From Arsukibacterium sp. UBA5043 (GTDB taxonomy: Bacteria > Pseudomonadota > Gammaproteobacteria > Enterobacterales > Alteromonadaceae): a stretch of 64,000 nt of DNA. The position numbers were made by a program, and so were the translations under genes. This document shows, piece after piece, positions 54,748-64,000 of this stretch (positions within the stretch are counted from its first letter, which is position 1; the number at the start of each line of letters is the position of its first letter). The notes under the pieces were generated by a model that worked only from the letters and a program-made list of their open reading frames with translations, did no database searches and was not told the DNA's origin. The stretch spans positions 547,818-611,817 of the forward strand of contig DIBV01000017.1 of the NCBI GenBank assembly GCA_002415085.1, in the 5' to 3' direction.

Positions 54748-55347
54748 ATGATACTAAACCATTTATGGGGCATTTATGCCCACCCGAAAGAAGAATGGCA
54801 TACCATTGATGCCAGACATGAAAGTTTTCGCTACAGCATGGCGCATATCATGATCGTGGCTCTGATACCCGCAATCTGTGCCTATTTTTCTGCTGTTCAT
54901 TTAGGCTGGAGTATTGGGGTCGGCGACCCCATTAAGCTAACGTCACAAAGTGCATTAATTATGTCTGTTGCAATGTATTGCGGCTTAATTATTGGCGTGT
55001 TTACTCTGGCGTGGCTGGCACACTGGATGGCGCATACTTTTGGGGCTGAGCCAACGTATACCCAAACCGTAGAGTTATGCTCTTACACCTCAACGCCTCT
55101 GTTTATGGTAGGGTTTGCCGCACTGTATCCTGAACTGTGGTTCGTGGTAAGTGTCGGGCTGGTGGGCTTAGCGTACTCGGTATACCTGTTGTACGTCGGT
55201 ATCCCTATTTTAATGCATATTCCGGAAGAGCGAGGCTTTATCTATGCCAGCTCCGTGGTTACCGGCGGCTTAACCCTGTTAGCAGTGTTAATGGCAACAA
55301 CGGTTATCTTGTGGATGTCAGGCTTTGGCCCAACCTATACCCACTGA
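54748..55347 (+). CDS. YIP1-family inner membrane protein
   Basis: A 199-residue protein with five predicted membrane helices and the N-terminal NHLWGIYAHPKEEWHTID typical of bacterial YIP1/DUF1282 proteins. Function unknown. The ATG at 54748 has AAGGAT in front. Stand-alone gene. Confidence 0.82.
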   Translation: MILNHLWGIYAHPKEEWHTIDARHESFRYSMAHIMIVALIPAICAYFSAVHLGWSIGVGDPIKLTSQSALIMSVAMYCGLIIGVFTLAWLAHWMAHTFGAEPTYTQTVELCSYTSTPLFMVGFAALYPELWFVVSVGLVGLAYSVYLLYVGIPILMHIPEERGFIYASSVVTGGLTLLAVLMATTVILWMSGFGPTYTH

Positions 55348-55378
55348 CAATCTTATTAAAATAGAACCCTGCTGATCA

Positions 55379-55411
55379 CACAAGGCGCCCAAAGGCGCCT
55401 TGTTAATTTCT
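55379..55411. terminator. Hairpin between the YIP1 gene and purF
   Basis: Perfect 9 bp stem CAAGGCGCC / GGCGCCTTG (55381-55389 and 55394-55402), loop CAAA, followed on the plus strand by TTAATTTC. It may serve both convergent genes. Confidence 0.6.
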
Positions 55412-55432
55412 ATATCGTAGATTAAGCAGCGC

Positions 55433-56944
55433 TTAACCTTCGTTATATGTTTCCAGATTTGTTGCCATTGACATCGCGGTATGAGCTTTTGCATCATCAC
55501 TGCGAGATTGGTCAAGCCGGTTTAAGTAATCCTGATCAATATCATTCGTTACATAGTGGCCATCAAACACCGAGGTTTCAAAACGCTTGATATCGGGGTT
55601 TTCAGAGCGAACCGCAGCAATGAGGTCTGGCAATGACTGGAAAATAAGACCGTCTGCACCAATAGTTTCGCAAATACTTTCCACATCGTGGCCATGGGCA
55701 ATTAACTCATTTGCCGAGGGCATATCAATGCCGTAGACATTCGGAAAGCGAATTTCCGGAGCCGCTGAAGCAAAATATACTTTCTTAGCCCCGGCTTCTC
55801 TTGCCATTTCAATAATCTGGCCAGATGTCGTACCACGGACTATAGAATCATCAACCAGCAATACATTTTTACCTTTAAACTCCTGCCAGATAGCATTAAG
55901 TTTACGCTTAACCGATTTTTTCCGCTGCACCTGACCAGGCATAATAAAAGTACGCCCTATGTAGCGGTTTTTTACAAAACCCTGGCGGAAAGGTAACTCG
56001 AGTTCATTGGCTATTTCTAACGCAGCATCGTTACTTGTTTCTGGGATAGGTATTACTACATCAATATCCAGATGCGCCCACTCCCGCTTAATTTTCTGGC
56101 CCAGCACCTTACCCATCGCTACTCTGGAGGCATACACTGAAATATTATCAATGGTAGAGTCAGGACGGGCGAAATACACATATTCGAAGATACACGGCGT
56201 ATAATTCGGATTCTCGGCGCACTGTTGGCTATATAACTCGCCCTGCTCAGTAATATATACCGCTTCACCCGGAGACACATCCCGCAATACCGTAAAGCCG
56301 TCTGCGTCGAGTGCGACACTCTCCGAAGCCACCATGTATTCGGTTCCGGCAGCGGTTTCTTTTTTACCCATTACCAGCGGCCTGATGCCATTCGGATCAC
56401 GAAACGCCACCAGGCCATGACCAATAATCAAGGCAACCGCTGCATAACCGCCCCGGATTTTACGGTGAGCGCTGGCCACCGCATTAAAAATCTGCTCAGG
56501 CTCCAACTGCATCGTCGATTTTGCCTGCAGTTCATGCGCCAGTATGTTCAATAAAATTTCAGAATCAGAGGTGGTATTTATATGACGGCGAGCCAGCCTG
56601 AACATATCTTCTTTAAGCTCGTGAGAATTGGTTAAGTTGCCGTTATGGGCCAGTGCAATACCAAACGGGCTGTTCACATAAAACGGCTGGGCTTCGGCAG
56701 TACTGGATGATCCCGCTGTAGGATAACGGACATGACCGATGCCAATATTTCCTGACAATCGCTGCATGTGGCGGGTTTCAAACACATCTTTTACCAAGCC
56801 ATTGGCTTTGCGTAATCTGAGAGTATTGTTATCAACCGTAACGATACCTGCGGCGTCCTGGCCCCGATGTTGTAACACTGTCAGACCATCATACAGCGCC
56901 TGATTGACCGGATACTTACCTACGATTCCAACGATACCACACAT
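55433..56944 (-). CDS. purF: Amidophosphoribosyltransferase
   Basis: A 503-residue enzyme for the first committed step of purine synthesis (PRPP plus glutamine to phosphoribosylamine). The N-terminal nucleophile Cys2 (MCGIVGIVG), glutaminase motifs [12 protein letters not shown] and LAHNGNLTN, and the PRPP loop [14 protein letters not shown] are clear. Downstream of cvpA. Confidence 0.98.
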   Translation of the reverse strand: MCGIVGIVGKYPVNQALYDGLTVLQHRGQDAAGIVTVDNNTLRLRKANGLVKDVFETRHMQRLSGNIGIGHVRYPTAGSSSTAEAQPFYVNSPFGIALAHNGNLTNSHELKEDMFRLARRHINTTSDSEILLNILAHELQAKSTMQLEPEQIFNAVASAHRKIRGGYAAVALIIGHGLVAFRDPNGIRPLVMGKKETAAGTEYMVASESVALDADGFTVLRDVSPGEAVYITEQGELYSQQCAENPNYTPCIFEYVYFARPDSTIDNISVYASRVAMGKVLGQKIKREWAHLDIDVVIPIPETSNDAALEIANELELPFRQGFVKNRYIGRTFIMPGQVQRKKSVKRKLNAIWQEFKGKNVLLVDDSIVRGTTSGQIIEMAREAGAKKVYFASAAPEIRFPNVYGIDMPSANELIAHGHDVESICETIGADGLIFQSLPDLIAAVRSENPDIKRFETSVFDGHYVTNDIDQDYLNRLDQSRSDDAKAHTAMSMATNLETYNEG

Positions 56945-56964
56945 TGATTATTTCCTCGCCAGCC

Positions 56965-57453
56965 TTAAGGCTTTTGCATAAAACTTGAATGATTTTCCAG
57001 ATACTCAAAAAACCATTCGATGATAAAACCAAACTCGGGGATCAATACAGACTGCTGCCACCACTGTGCTTGCGCCGCCGGGGTGAACGCATCCATGAAA
57101 AATAATACGGCACTGACAACCAATACACCACGCAGTGCGCCAAACACCAGCCCCAGCACTCTGTCTGTGCCCGACAAGCCTGTGCTTTGAACTAATTTAG
57201 CGATAACAAAGTTAATTAAGGCGCCCAGAATTAACGTGCAAATAAACAAAATGGCAATCGCAGAGGCATTGCGAATAGTGGGATCAGTGATATTAGTAAA
57301 GAGTGTTGCAAGTTTTGGATAGTACTGGCTGGCGATGAAAAAGGCCAGAAACCATACTACCAGTGAGATAGCTTCTTTGACGAAACCCCGGATCAGACTG
57401 ATAACAGCCGATAAGGCAATAATTGCCAGTATAACAAAATCAACCCAAACCAT
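56965..57453 (-). CDS. cvpA: CvpA family membrane protein
   Basis: A 162-residue protein with four membrane helices and the motifs [25 protein letters not shown] and [13 protein letters not shown]. Needed for colicin V production in E. coli and for envelope stress tolerance elsewhere; its mechanism is not settled. 20 bases before purF. Confidence 0.95.
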   Translation of the reverse strand: MVWVDFVILAIIALSAVISLIRGFVKEAISLVVWFLAFFIASQYYPKLATLFTNITDPTIRNASAIAILFICTLILGALINFVIAKLVQSTGLSGTDRVLGLVFGALRGVLVVSAVLFFMDAFTPAAQAQWWQQSVLIPEFGFIIEWFFEYLENHSSFMQKP

Positions 57454-57511
57454 TTGCTACCAAAGGATGCCTGATGACGGCGCGCATTCTATCAAACCGG
57501 CTGGCGCTTGG

Positions 57512-58159
57512 CTAATTATTTTCAGTCACCTGATAGCGGCTAACAACCAGCCGGGCTATACCTGTCAGTTGCTGCAGTTGCTCAACTTTTTGTTCCAGAT
57601 GGGATTTTCTAAGCTCAGGCCCCACCAGCACACTGGTTAGCTTTTGACCATTACTATTAGTAATGTCCCGGGTAAAAGTGACATAACCTTCCTGACGAAG
57701 CTTGGCGACCAGCGCATTGGCATTTTGAGGATTACTAAAGCTACCTACCCGCACCACCCAGGCATTATCAGTTACTGTATTGCCCGCTGCCATATCAGCA
57801 GGTGCTGCGGCCGCTGCAGTGGTCGCGTCAGCCGGCGATGGTAACGTAACCTGAGCGTACGCTTGCGATGGCAGACTCTCCGCCTCGTTCTGGTCGGCTG
57901 CCGGGCCGGCAGTAGTTTCGCTATCCAGCGCTTTTTCAGTCACCTGACTCGCTGCAGCAACGCTGCTGGCACGGTCAAATTCCGCCTGGTCAAAAGTATC
58001 AGGTTGCTGGACCCCCTGAAATTCGGGGCGGTCTGGTATCACTTTAAAATCATCTTTTACTACTTGTTTTTCACCATCGAGTAAATCAGGTAAAAAAATG
58101 ATACCGGCTAATATCAAAATAGTGGCACCGAGTAATCTGTGCTTAAACCCTGCGGTCAT
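57512..58159 (-). CDS. dedD: SPOR-domain protein DedD-like
   Basis: A 215-residue bitopic protein: short cytoplasmic start, one membrane helix (about 8-24, LLGATILILAGIIFLPDLL), an acidic/Ala-rich periplasmic linker, and a C-terminal SPOR domain (about 135-210, WVVRVGSFSNPQNANALVAKLR). SPOR domains bind denuded glycan at the division site. Start overlaps the folC stop by four bases. Confidence 0.93.
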   Translation of the reverse strand: MTAGFKHRLLGATILILAGIIFLPDLLDGEKQVVKDDFKVIPDRPEFQGVQQPDTFDQAEFDRASSVAAASQVTEKALDSETTAGPAADQNEAESLPSQAYAQVTLPSPADATTAAAAAPADMAAGNTVTDNAWVVRVGSFSNPQNANALVAKLRQEGYVTFTRDITNSNGQKLTSVLVGPELRKSHLEQKVEQLQQLTGIARLVVSRYQVTENN

Positions 58160-59430
58160 GTTACCTCCTGATAATAGCTTGCCAGCACTGCTGAAACCGT
58201 GACAAATGAGCCAAAAATAACAAGTAAATCATCTTGTCGCAGTATGGTCCTCAAATGCTTAAACGCCGTTGCCACGTCCGGATACTGTTGAGCGTCAACT
58301 TGTGTCAGTGCGCATGCCAGCTGAGCAGCAGACGCACCGCGCGAGCCTGGCAGGCTGCTAAGATGCCACTGATCAATTACAGAGGTCAAGGGCGCCAGGG
58401 CCTGAGCAATGTCTTTGTCTTTTAACATCCCCGTCAGGGCAAGGACTCGATTGTAGCCCGGCTTTAACTCCGCCAGTTTAGTGGCGAGATAGCGTGCCGA
58501 TTGCGGATTATGCGCCACATCAATAATGATAGCAGGATTGCGTTGCAAAAATTGCATCCGGCCTGACAAATTCAGGGTGGCTAGCACTCTTCTCAAATCA
58601 GTGGGGTCTGGTAGCAAAGAGAGCTGGCTAAGTACGGCCAGACTGGTTGCGACATTCTGCACTGGCAAGCCGGGTATTGGCAGCTGTTGATAATCAACAG
58701 AACCACATTGCCAGCTCCAGCTGTCTGTTGATAGCTGATAAAAGTAATCCTGGTTTACCAACAGTTGTAAACAATTTAACGTTGCCGCTCTGGCCAGCAC
58801 GCTACCCGGCGGCAATAATTCACCAATGACCACCGGCTTGTCTTGGCGAAACACACCGGCCTTTTCAAAACCTATAGTTTCCCGATCGTTGCCCAGCCAA
58901 TCCTGGTGGTCCAGATCGATGGTCGTGATAACACTGATATCAGGACTGACGATATTTGTCGCATCCAGTCGCCCGCCAAGCCCTACTTCTATCAGACAGA
59001 AGTCGACAGGTTTACTCTTTAATACACAGAACGCCGCCAGCGTGGTAAATTCAAAATACGTCAGCGCAATGTCGCCCCGCAGCGTCTCGACCTTAGCCAT
59101 CGCTTCAACCCACAACGCATCGTCAACATCCTGATCATTGATCCGAAGTCGCTCGTTGAACTTCAGCAAATGTGGTGAACTGTATACACCGACACTAAAC
59201 CCCTGAACCAACAATAATTGTTCCAGAATGCGGGCGGTAGAACCCTTACCGTTAGTTCCGGCAATCAGAATCACTTTGCCGGGCAACTGCGCCAAATCAG
59301 CACGATCGGCAACCTGGCTTACCCGGCCCAGACCCAGTTCAACTTTATCAATGGGATGGCTTTGCTCAATGTAATAAAGCCAATCGGCCAGAGTGTGGCA
59401 CGATTGGCTCGATGTTATCGTATCTGGCAT
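58156..59430 (-). CDS. folC: Folylpolyglutamate synthase / dihydrofolate synthase
   Basis: A 424-residue ATP-dependent ligase of the Mur type adding glutamate to (dihydro)pteroate and folates. P-loop AGTNGKGST, YSSPHLLKFNERLRIN, EVGLGGRLDATN and TTIDLDHQDWLG are characteristic. Between accD and dedD. Confidence 0.97.
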   Translation of the reverse strand: MPDTITSSQSCHTLADWLYYIEQSHPIDKVELGLGRVSQVADRADLAQLPGKVILIAGTNGKGSTARILEQLLLVQGFSVGVYSSPHLLKFNERLRINDQDVDDALWVEAMAKVETLRGDIALTYFEFTTLAAFCVLKSKPVDFCLIEVGLGGRLDATNIVSPDISVITTIDLDHQDWLGNDRETIGFEKAGVFRQDKPVVIGELLPPGSVLARAATLNCLQLLVNQDYFYQLSTDSWSWQCGSVDYQQLPIPGLPVQNVATSLAVLSQLSLLPDPTDLRRVLATLNLSGRMQFLQRNPAIIIDVAHNPQSARYLATKLAELKPGYNRVLALTGMLKDKDIAQALAPLTSVIDQWHLSSLPGSRGASAAQLACALTQVDAQQYPDVATAFKHLRTILRQDDLLVIFGSFVTVSAVLASYYQEVT

Positions 59431-59448
59431 ATTTTCCTAAGCATATTC

Positions 59449-60321
59449 CTAAGCAGCGTCGTGCTCAGATACCGGTACAGGCAGCTGCATAAACTTAGCC
59501 ACAAGGCGGGCAATAGTATCGCGCATTTTCCGACGGTCAACAATCATATCAATCGCGCCGTGCTCCAGTAAGAACTCACTGCGTTGGAATCCCTCGGGCA
59601 ATTTTTCCCGTACAGTCTGTTCAATAACCCGAGGACCGGCAAAACCAATCAACGCTTTAGGCTCGCCAATATTAATATCGCCTAACATCGCCAAGCTGGC
59701 AGACACGCCGCCCATAGTGGGGTCAGTCAGCACAGAAATATAAGGTAAACCCTGCTCACTGAGTTTGGCCAGCGCCGCTGACGTTTTTGCCATTTGCATT
59801 AATGAAAATAATGCCTCCTGCATCCTGGCACCGCCGCTGGCAGAAAAACAGACAAAAGGGACTTTGTGAGTAAGAGCATACTCTACTCCGGCGACAAACT
59901 TGGCGCCGACCACCGATGCCATTGAGCCTCCCATAAATTCAAACTCAAACGACGCAGCAACAATTGGCATACCATGCAGTGTGCCGTGCATAACAATCAT
60001 CGCATCTTTTTCATTGGTTTGTTTCTGGGCTGCCGCTATCCGATCTTTGTAGCGTTTGCTGTCTTTAAATTTAAGTAAATCCTGCGGCTCTAATTCGCTT
60101 GCCAGTTCCGACGTAGAATGGCTATCGAAAAAATGAGTTAAGCGGGTCCGGGCATTAACCCGCATATGATGATCACACTTAGGACATACCCCTAAATTAC
60201 GATCCAAATCAGCTTTATATAACACAGCGTCACATGAGCTGCATTTGGTCCAGACGCCCTCGGGAATATTACGGCGCGACGAAGTGGAGGTTCTGGGCAG
60301 GATCTTTTCTAACCAACTCAT
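59449..60321 (-). CDS. accD: Acetyl-CoA carboxylase carboxyltransferase subunit beta
   Basis: A 290-residue subunit of the carboxyltransferase that makes malonyl-CoA. N-terminal C4 zinc ribbon (CSSC, CPKC) and crotonase-like core with [19 protein letters not shown] and [15 protein letters not shown]. Precedes folC by 18 bases; the 142 bases upstream separate it from truA. Confidence 0.97.
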   Translation of the reverse strand: MSWLEKILPRTSTSSRRNIPEGVWTKCSSCDAVLYKADLDRNLGVCPKCDHHMRVNARTRLTHFFDSHSTSELASELEPQDLLKFKDSKRYKDRIAAAQKQTNEKDAMIVMHGTLHGMPIVAASFEFEFMGGSMASVVGAKFVAGVEYALTHKVPFVCFSASGGARMQEALFSLMQMAKTSAALAKLSEQGLPYISVLTDPTMGGVSASLAMLGDINIGEPKALIGFAGPRVIEQTVREKLPEGFQRSEFLLEHGAIDMIVDRRKMRDTIARLVAKFMQLPVPVSEHDAA

Positions 60322-60463
60322 AATACATTCCTATCAACAGGGATCAGGCGTTAGACCTAATAATAGACAAAATACGTCAAAAAACGCCGAAATAAAACTA
60401 AACGGCTGCTATTAAAGCATAAATACCCGCTATCAGAATATAAAAAACTGGTCTTAGCAGCAG

Positions 60464-61243
60464 TTATAGAAATAATGGACCTGGTGCTGCTTTGGGGATC
60501 GCATAGGCCTCGGGGTAATCAACATCAACCAGATAAAGCCCGCCGGGCTTCGCCGTTGCTGCGGCCAGATTACGATTACGGCTTTGCAGCAATTCTTGCA
60601 ACCAATCGACAGGCTTTCGACCCATGCCGATCTCTAACAAACTCCCGGTGATGTTACGCACCATATGATGTAAAAAAGCATTGGCTTTAATATCCAGCAC
60701 CAGATAGTCACCTACCCGGCTCAGCTGCAAGTGATGAATATTGCGGTACGGCGTTTTTGACTGGCATTGCATAGCTCGAAATGCGCTAAAATCATGTTCA
60801 CCAATTAATGCTGGTGCAGCTTGTTGCATTAGGCTGATATCCAGCGACTGATGATAGTGACTGAGCCCCGAGCGCAAAATTGCGGGTCTGAATTTTTGAT
60901 TATAAATAATATAACGATAGCGGCGAGCAGTGGCACTGAAACGGGCATGGAAATCGTCCGGCACCGGCATAGCCCAGCGCACAGCGATTTGATCTGGTAA
61001 ATGACTATTGGTACCCATTATCCAGGCTTTGGCATCGCGCAGCGCGTCTGTGTCAAAATGAACGACCTGGCCGGTGGCATGGACGCCGGCATCGGTACGG
61101 CCTGCACAAAACACTTCAACCGGGCCGTTGGCAACTTTAGCCAACGCCATTTCCAGCTCTTGTTGGACACTGTTTACTTCCCGCTGGCGCTGCCAGCCGA
61201 AGAAGCCGGTGCCGTCATATTCAATTCCTAATGCTATCCGCAT
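60464..61243 (-). CDS. truA: tRNA pseudouridine(38-40) synthase
   Basis: A 259-residue pseudouridine synthase acting on the anticodon arm. The catalytic aspartate is in [36 protein letters not shown] is the other conserved block. 84 bases after fimV. Confidence 0.97.
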   Translation of the reverse strand: MRIALGIEYDGTGFFGWQRQREVNSVQQELEMALAKVANGPVEVFCAGRTDAGVHATGQVVHFDTDALRDAKAWIMGTNSHLPDQIAVRWAMPVPDDFHARFSATARRYRYIIYNQKFRPAILRSGLSHYHQSLDISLMQQAAPALIGEHDFSAFRAMQCQSKTPYRNIHHLQLSRVGDYLVLDIKANAFLHHMVRNITGSLLEIGMGRKPVDWLQELLQSRNRNLAAATAKPGGLYLVDVDYPEAYAIPKAAPGPLFL

Positions 61244-61327
61244 GGCGCCCCCTCTGATAAACCGCGGCGATTATAGCGCAGAGTCCATCGGATAGCAGCC
61301 CGTCAATCGAGCAGGCCTGGTTTGTCT

Positions 61328-63916
61328 TCACTCCGTTTTTTGCTGGAGCGCTTTTGCTTCAGTTTTAACATGCTCAGGGGCGTCTGAATCAAGCATTTCG
61401 CCAATAATATGGCTGGCACTCTCAAGATCATCTATCTCAATATAAGCACGCACCAAGTCAAGTTTAGCGCCATATCCATTATCTTCTTTATCAACATCCT
61501 GCGGATTGTCATTACCAATTACATCAGCGAACTCGTCTAAACCGACATCAACATTTAATTGTTCAAAGCGCCCATCGTCTTGCTGCAGATGTTCAGTGTT
61601 AGCTAACAAATTATCAATTTCGACAAAATCAGCATCTGACAATGCTGCCGAACCTTCGTCGTCTGTGGTCTGGCTGAATACCGAGTCAACATCCAAACTT
61701 AACTCTTCGCTGTCATTCGCCGTAGTTTGTGCCATAGCCTCCAGTTCAGTTAGCAAATTGTCAAACTGACTGTCATCCAGCTTTGCCAGATTTTGATCTG
61801 CGTCTGGATCGGCGGGTGCCAGTTCAACACTGACGGTATCATCAGGCAGTGTGACATCATCGCCAAGATCTTCATCGGTCAGCTCCAAGTCTGGATAACT
61901 ATCAAGTATCTTACTTGGGTTTTCAACTGATAAGGCCGCTTCAGAAGGTTTAGAAACCGAGTCATCTTCGTTGTTTTGTAAATCAGGCCCCTCATTATCA
62001 GGCGTAATATCGATGTCATCGGCTAACTCATCAGCTTCGGTTGCCATGGGATCCGCTGATGTTGACTCGGGCTCACCGGCCTCAACCTGTTGCAACAATT
62101 CATCAAGTTCTGCACTAAGTAACTCTGATGCCTGGTCATCTGCTGTTGTGTCAGGGTTTTGACTATGTTCATCTCCCTCCAGGGCCAGAGACTCGGCAAA
62201 AGCATCAAGCTCAGTTCGGTCAAAAGTCTGGTCTTCAACCAGGCTGCTGATCTGGGCATCAGTTAATTCGTCATTGCTCAGATCACTGGCAAAAGGCTCA
62301 CTAACTAAAACCTCACTATTATTATCAGTTTCCACCAAAATAAGTTCATCATCGCTTTTTGGCGCAGCGTCGTCATCACTCAGGCTGGTTGCAGGCTCGG
62401 CATTGTGCTCTGGTTCAGCTAATAGCACGCTATCTTGTGAATCATCCGGAATATCAAGCTCTATTTCCTCTAGCAAGTCGTCATCATCACTCTGCTGCTG
62501 TGGCATGTCAGCCTCAGATGTCAGGTCTTGCGCTTTGGAAGATATATCATGCTGATCAAACTCAATGACGTGTTCTTCTTCCGGGACATCAGCCTCTGCA
62601 CTGCCAAGATCAAACTCGTCCTCATCCAGTTCTATAATCGTATCGTCATCATCTTCTGCTGATAATAATGCGTTCAAATCGCTGTCTGACAAAATATTGT
62701 TCGCATCGAATTCCGTACTTGCAGGTTCATTACTCAGTTCAGGTGTGCCCAGAACATCGTCCAGCAAATCATCTGCTGCTGTGCTGGTATCTTGGCCGCC
62801 TGTGGCAAGTAAACTGTCGTCATCCAGTAATATATCGTCCTCTAACAGGTCGTCGTCCAGCAGAGCATCATCGTCAAAATCAGGCAGGCTATCGTCCAGC
62901 ACGTCACTTGTGCCAAAGTCACCATTGTCGGCAAACGCATCGTCTAACAAGCTTTCATCAATATCGAATAATCCGCTATCGTCTGTATCATTATCGTCAA
63001 GCGGCGGCAAAGGTGACGTGTAATCAGCTGGCGGGGCCGTTGCACTGGTGGCTGCAACTACCGCAGCCTCAGTTTGCTGCCCGCGTCGCTTTAACCATAA
63101 CACCACCAGGGATAAGATAATCAACGCTGGAATTGAAGCCGCTAACACCCATGTTACCGGGTTATTAAAAATACCAGCGCTTTCTTCTTGCTCCGCGGCC
63201 AATGCTTTGGCGGCCTCTGCTGCCTGTTGTTCCTGAGCTTGCTGGGCAGCAAGGATCTCAGCTTGCTGCTGCAGCAGTGTGTTCAGTTGCAGTTGCAAAC
63301 TACTGTCTTCACCTAACTGTTGTTGCAGAGCTAACAATTCTGTCTGAACCTTGCTCAGGGTAGATTTCAGCTCATTATTTTCTCTGGCGATCGCTTCAAT
63401 CATCAGCAGCGAATTGCCAAACTGATCTTTTAACTCAGTAAGCTGTTGTAGTTGTGCCGCAGACACCGCGGGAGGTCCTGCATTTTGACTACTATTTTGC
63501 TGATTGTTAGCCTGACGGCTGGTTCGCACTGCCCAGGCCCGATCATCGGCATCCGATTTAGCACGCGCTACGTTGTTGTCTACCAGCCTTATTTCCCGCA
63601 GTTGAGGTAATTGTATAGTAGACCCGGGGCGTAGGTGGTTCAGGTTACCCTCAATAAAGGCATCAGGATTTTTCAGGTAAATCGCATACATTACCTGATA
63701 CGTACTGACATTAGCGCCTTCAGGTTTAACCTGTTCAGCAATTCGCCACAAGGTGTCGGTAGCACTTAACGGCCCTAATTGACGCTGCATTAATGCAGTA
63801 TCAGTGTCTTTTGGACCACGTAAAGCGGTAGAAACGGGCTCATCAGCAAACGCACTTCCCGCCAGAAGCGCCGAGAAATTGACAATTAACAATAAAGACA
63901 AGAGACGAAGTGGCAT
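61328..63916 (-). CDS. fimV: FimV-like polar hub protein
   Basis: An 862-residue inner-membrane protein: signal peptide (1-24), periplasmic LysM-like domain (about 47-105), coiled coil (155-245), one membrane helix (255-277), a very acidic cytoplasmic region (about 295-800, rich in Asp-Asp and Glu-Leu repeats) and a C-terminal FimV/TPR motif (about 810-860, YGAKLDLVRAYIEIDDLESASHIIGEML). In Pseudomonas, FimV anchors polar complexes and supports type IV pilus assembly; in Vibrio and Shewanella the equivalent is HubP. Which polar partners apply here is unknown. GGAAAGG precedes the ATG. truA follows, the common order. Confidence 0.93.
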   Translation of the reverse strand: MPLRLLSLLLIVNFSALLAGSAFADEPVSTALRGPKDTDTALMQRQLGPLSATDTLWRIAEQVKPEGANVSTYQVMYAIYLKNPDAFIEGNLNHLRPGSTIQLPQLREIRLVDNNVARAKSDADDRAWAVRTSRQANNQQNSSQNAGPPAVSAAQLQQLTELKDQFGNSLLMIEAIARENNELKSTLSKVQTELLALQQQLGEDSSLQLQLNTLLQQQAEILAAQQAQEQQAAEAAKALAAEQEESAGIFNNPVTWVLAASIPALIILSLVVLWLKRRGQQTEAAVVAATSATAPPADYTSPLPPLDDNDTDDSGLFDIDESLLDDAFADNGDFGTSDVLDDSLPDFDDDALLDDDLLEDDILLDDDSLLATGGQDTSTAADDLLDDVLGTPELSNEPASTEFDANNILSDSDLNALLSAEDDDDTIIELDEDEFDLGSAEADVPEEEHVIEFDQHDISSKAQDLTSEADMPQQQSDDDDLLEEIELDIPDDSQDSVLLAEPEHNAEPATSLSDDDAAPKSDDELILVETDNNSEVLVSEPFASDLSNDELTDAQISSLVEDQTFDRTELDAFAESLALEGDEHSQNPDTTADDQASELLSAELDELLQQVEAGEPESTSADPMATEADELADDIDITPDNEGPDLQNNEDDSVSKPSEAALSVENPSKILDSYPDLELTDEDLGDDVTLPDDTVSVELAPADPDADQNLAKLDDSQFDNLLTELEAMAQTTANDSEELSLDVDSVFSQTTDDEGSAALSDADFVEIDNLLANTEHLQQDDGRFEQLNVDVGLDEFADVIGNDNPQDVDKEDNGYGAKLDLVRAYIEIDDLESASHIIGEMLDSDAPEHVKTEAKALQQKTE

Positions 63917-64000
63917 TACCTTTCCTTACCCGGGCAACTTAAGCTGATTTAGGCTTTATGCATGACAACACTGATTCAATACAAATATTAATGCAAACAG

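Noticed and set aside
62565-63023. Serine-rich plus-strand frames opposite fimV
   Set aside because: They are the complement of the Asp/Glu-rich FimV region (GAT/GAA codons read back as serine-rich frames).

Overview
The window is a chromosomal segment of a gammaproteobacterium. Gene content and order (nrdR-ribD-ribBX-ribH-nusB-thiL-pgpA, tig-clpP-clpX-lon-hupB-ppiD, psp-sap, fimV-truA-accD-folC-dedD-cvpA-purF) fit the Alteromonadales and related Rheinheimera/Alishewanella/Arsukibacterium-type bacteria. This placement is an inference from synteny and protein character, not from a database search. The sequence is dense and mostly housekeeping. I see no prophage, insertion sequence, CRISPR array, toxin-antitoxin or defence island.

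Layout. 1-3.5 kb: end of dxs, then a large membrane propeller/GGDEF protein whose GGDEF signature is destroyed. 3.5-8.7 kb: riboflavin/thiamine cluster (nrdR, ribD, ribBX, ribH, nusB, thiL, pgpA), without riboflavin synthase. 8.8-18.5 kb: glyA, LexA-controlled dinB, a cold-shock gene, a DEAD-box helicase, a DUF2058 gene, a TraB/GumN protein, a YafS-like methyltransferase, gloB, mltD and an unknown exported protein. 18.5-26.2 kb: a nearly complete phenylalanine/tyrosine catabolic region (phhA, phhB, phhR/tyrR, hpd, hmgA, fahA, maiA) with TyrR-type boxes in front of three transcription units. 26.2-37.8 kb: methionine gamma-lyase, the envelope-stress operon pspABC-ycjXF, and divergent pspF-sapABCDF. 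37.9-46.3 kb: protein quality control (ppiD, hupB, lon with a heat-shock promoter, clpX, clpP, tig). 46.6-49.0 kb: proBA. 49.3-49.9 kb: a tRNA operon Pro, Pro-fragment, Arg, His, Pro, Pro-fragment. 50-54.5 kb: folD, cysS, ppiB, lpxH, miaE. 54.7-64 kb: a YIP1 membrane protein and the purF-cvpA-dedD-folC-accD-truA-fimV run.

How it works together. The aromatic region takes phenylalanine to tyrosine (PhhA/PhhB) and, after a transamination not encoded here, through 4-hydroxyphenylpyruvate and homogentisate to fumarate and acetoacetate; the TyrR-like regulator probably acts at sigma-70 promoters because it lacks the sigma-54 contact loop. The Psp block joins YcjX/YcjF to PspABC in one apparent operon, and its activator PspF is translationally coupled to the Sap transporter. 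Most genes from 18.5 to 31.2 kb and from 37.9 to 49.9 kb lie on the minus strand.

The observations most worth a second look are the propeller protein with an inactive-looking GGDEF but intact RxxD inhibitory site, and the tRNA-Pro array in which each intact gene is followed by a decayed copy with the same 9-10 nt expansion in the anticodon loop. I did not find a convincing undescribed multi-gene system.
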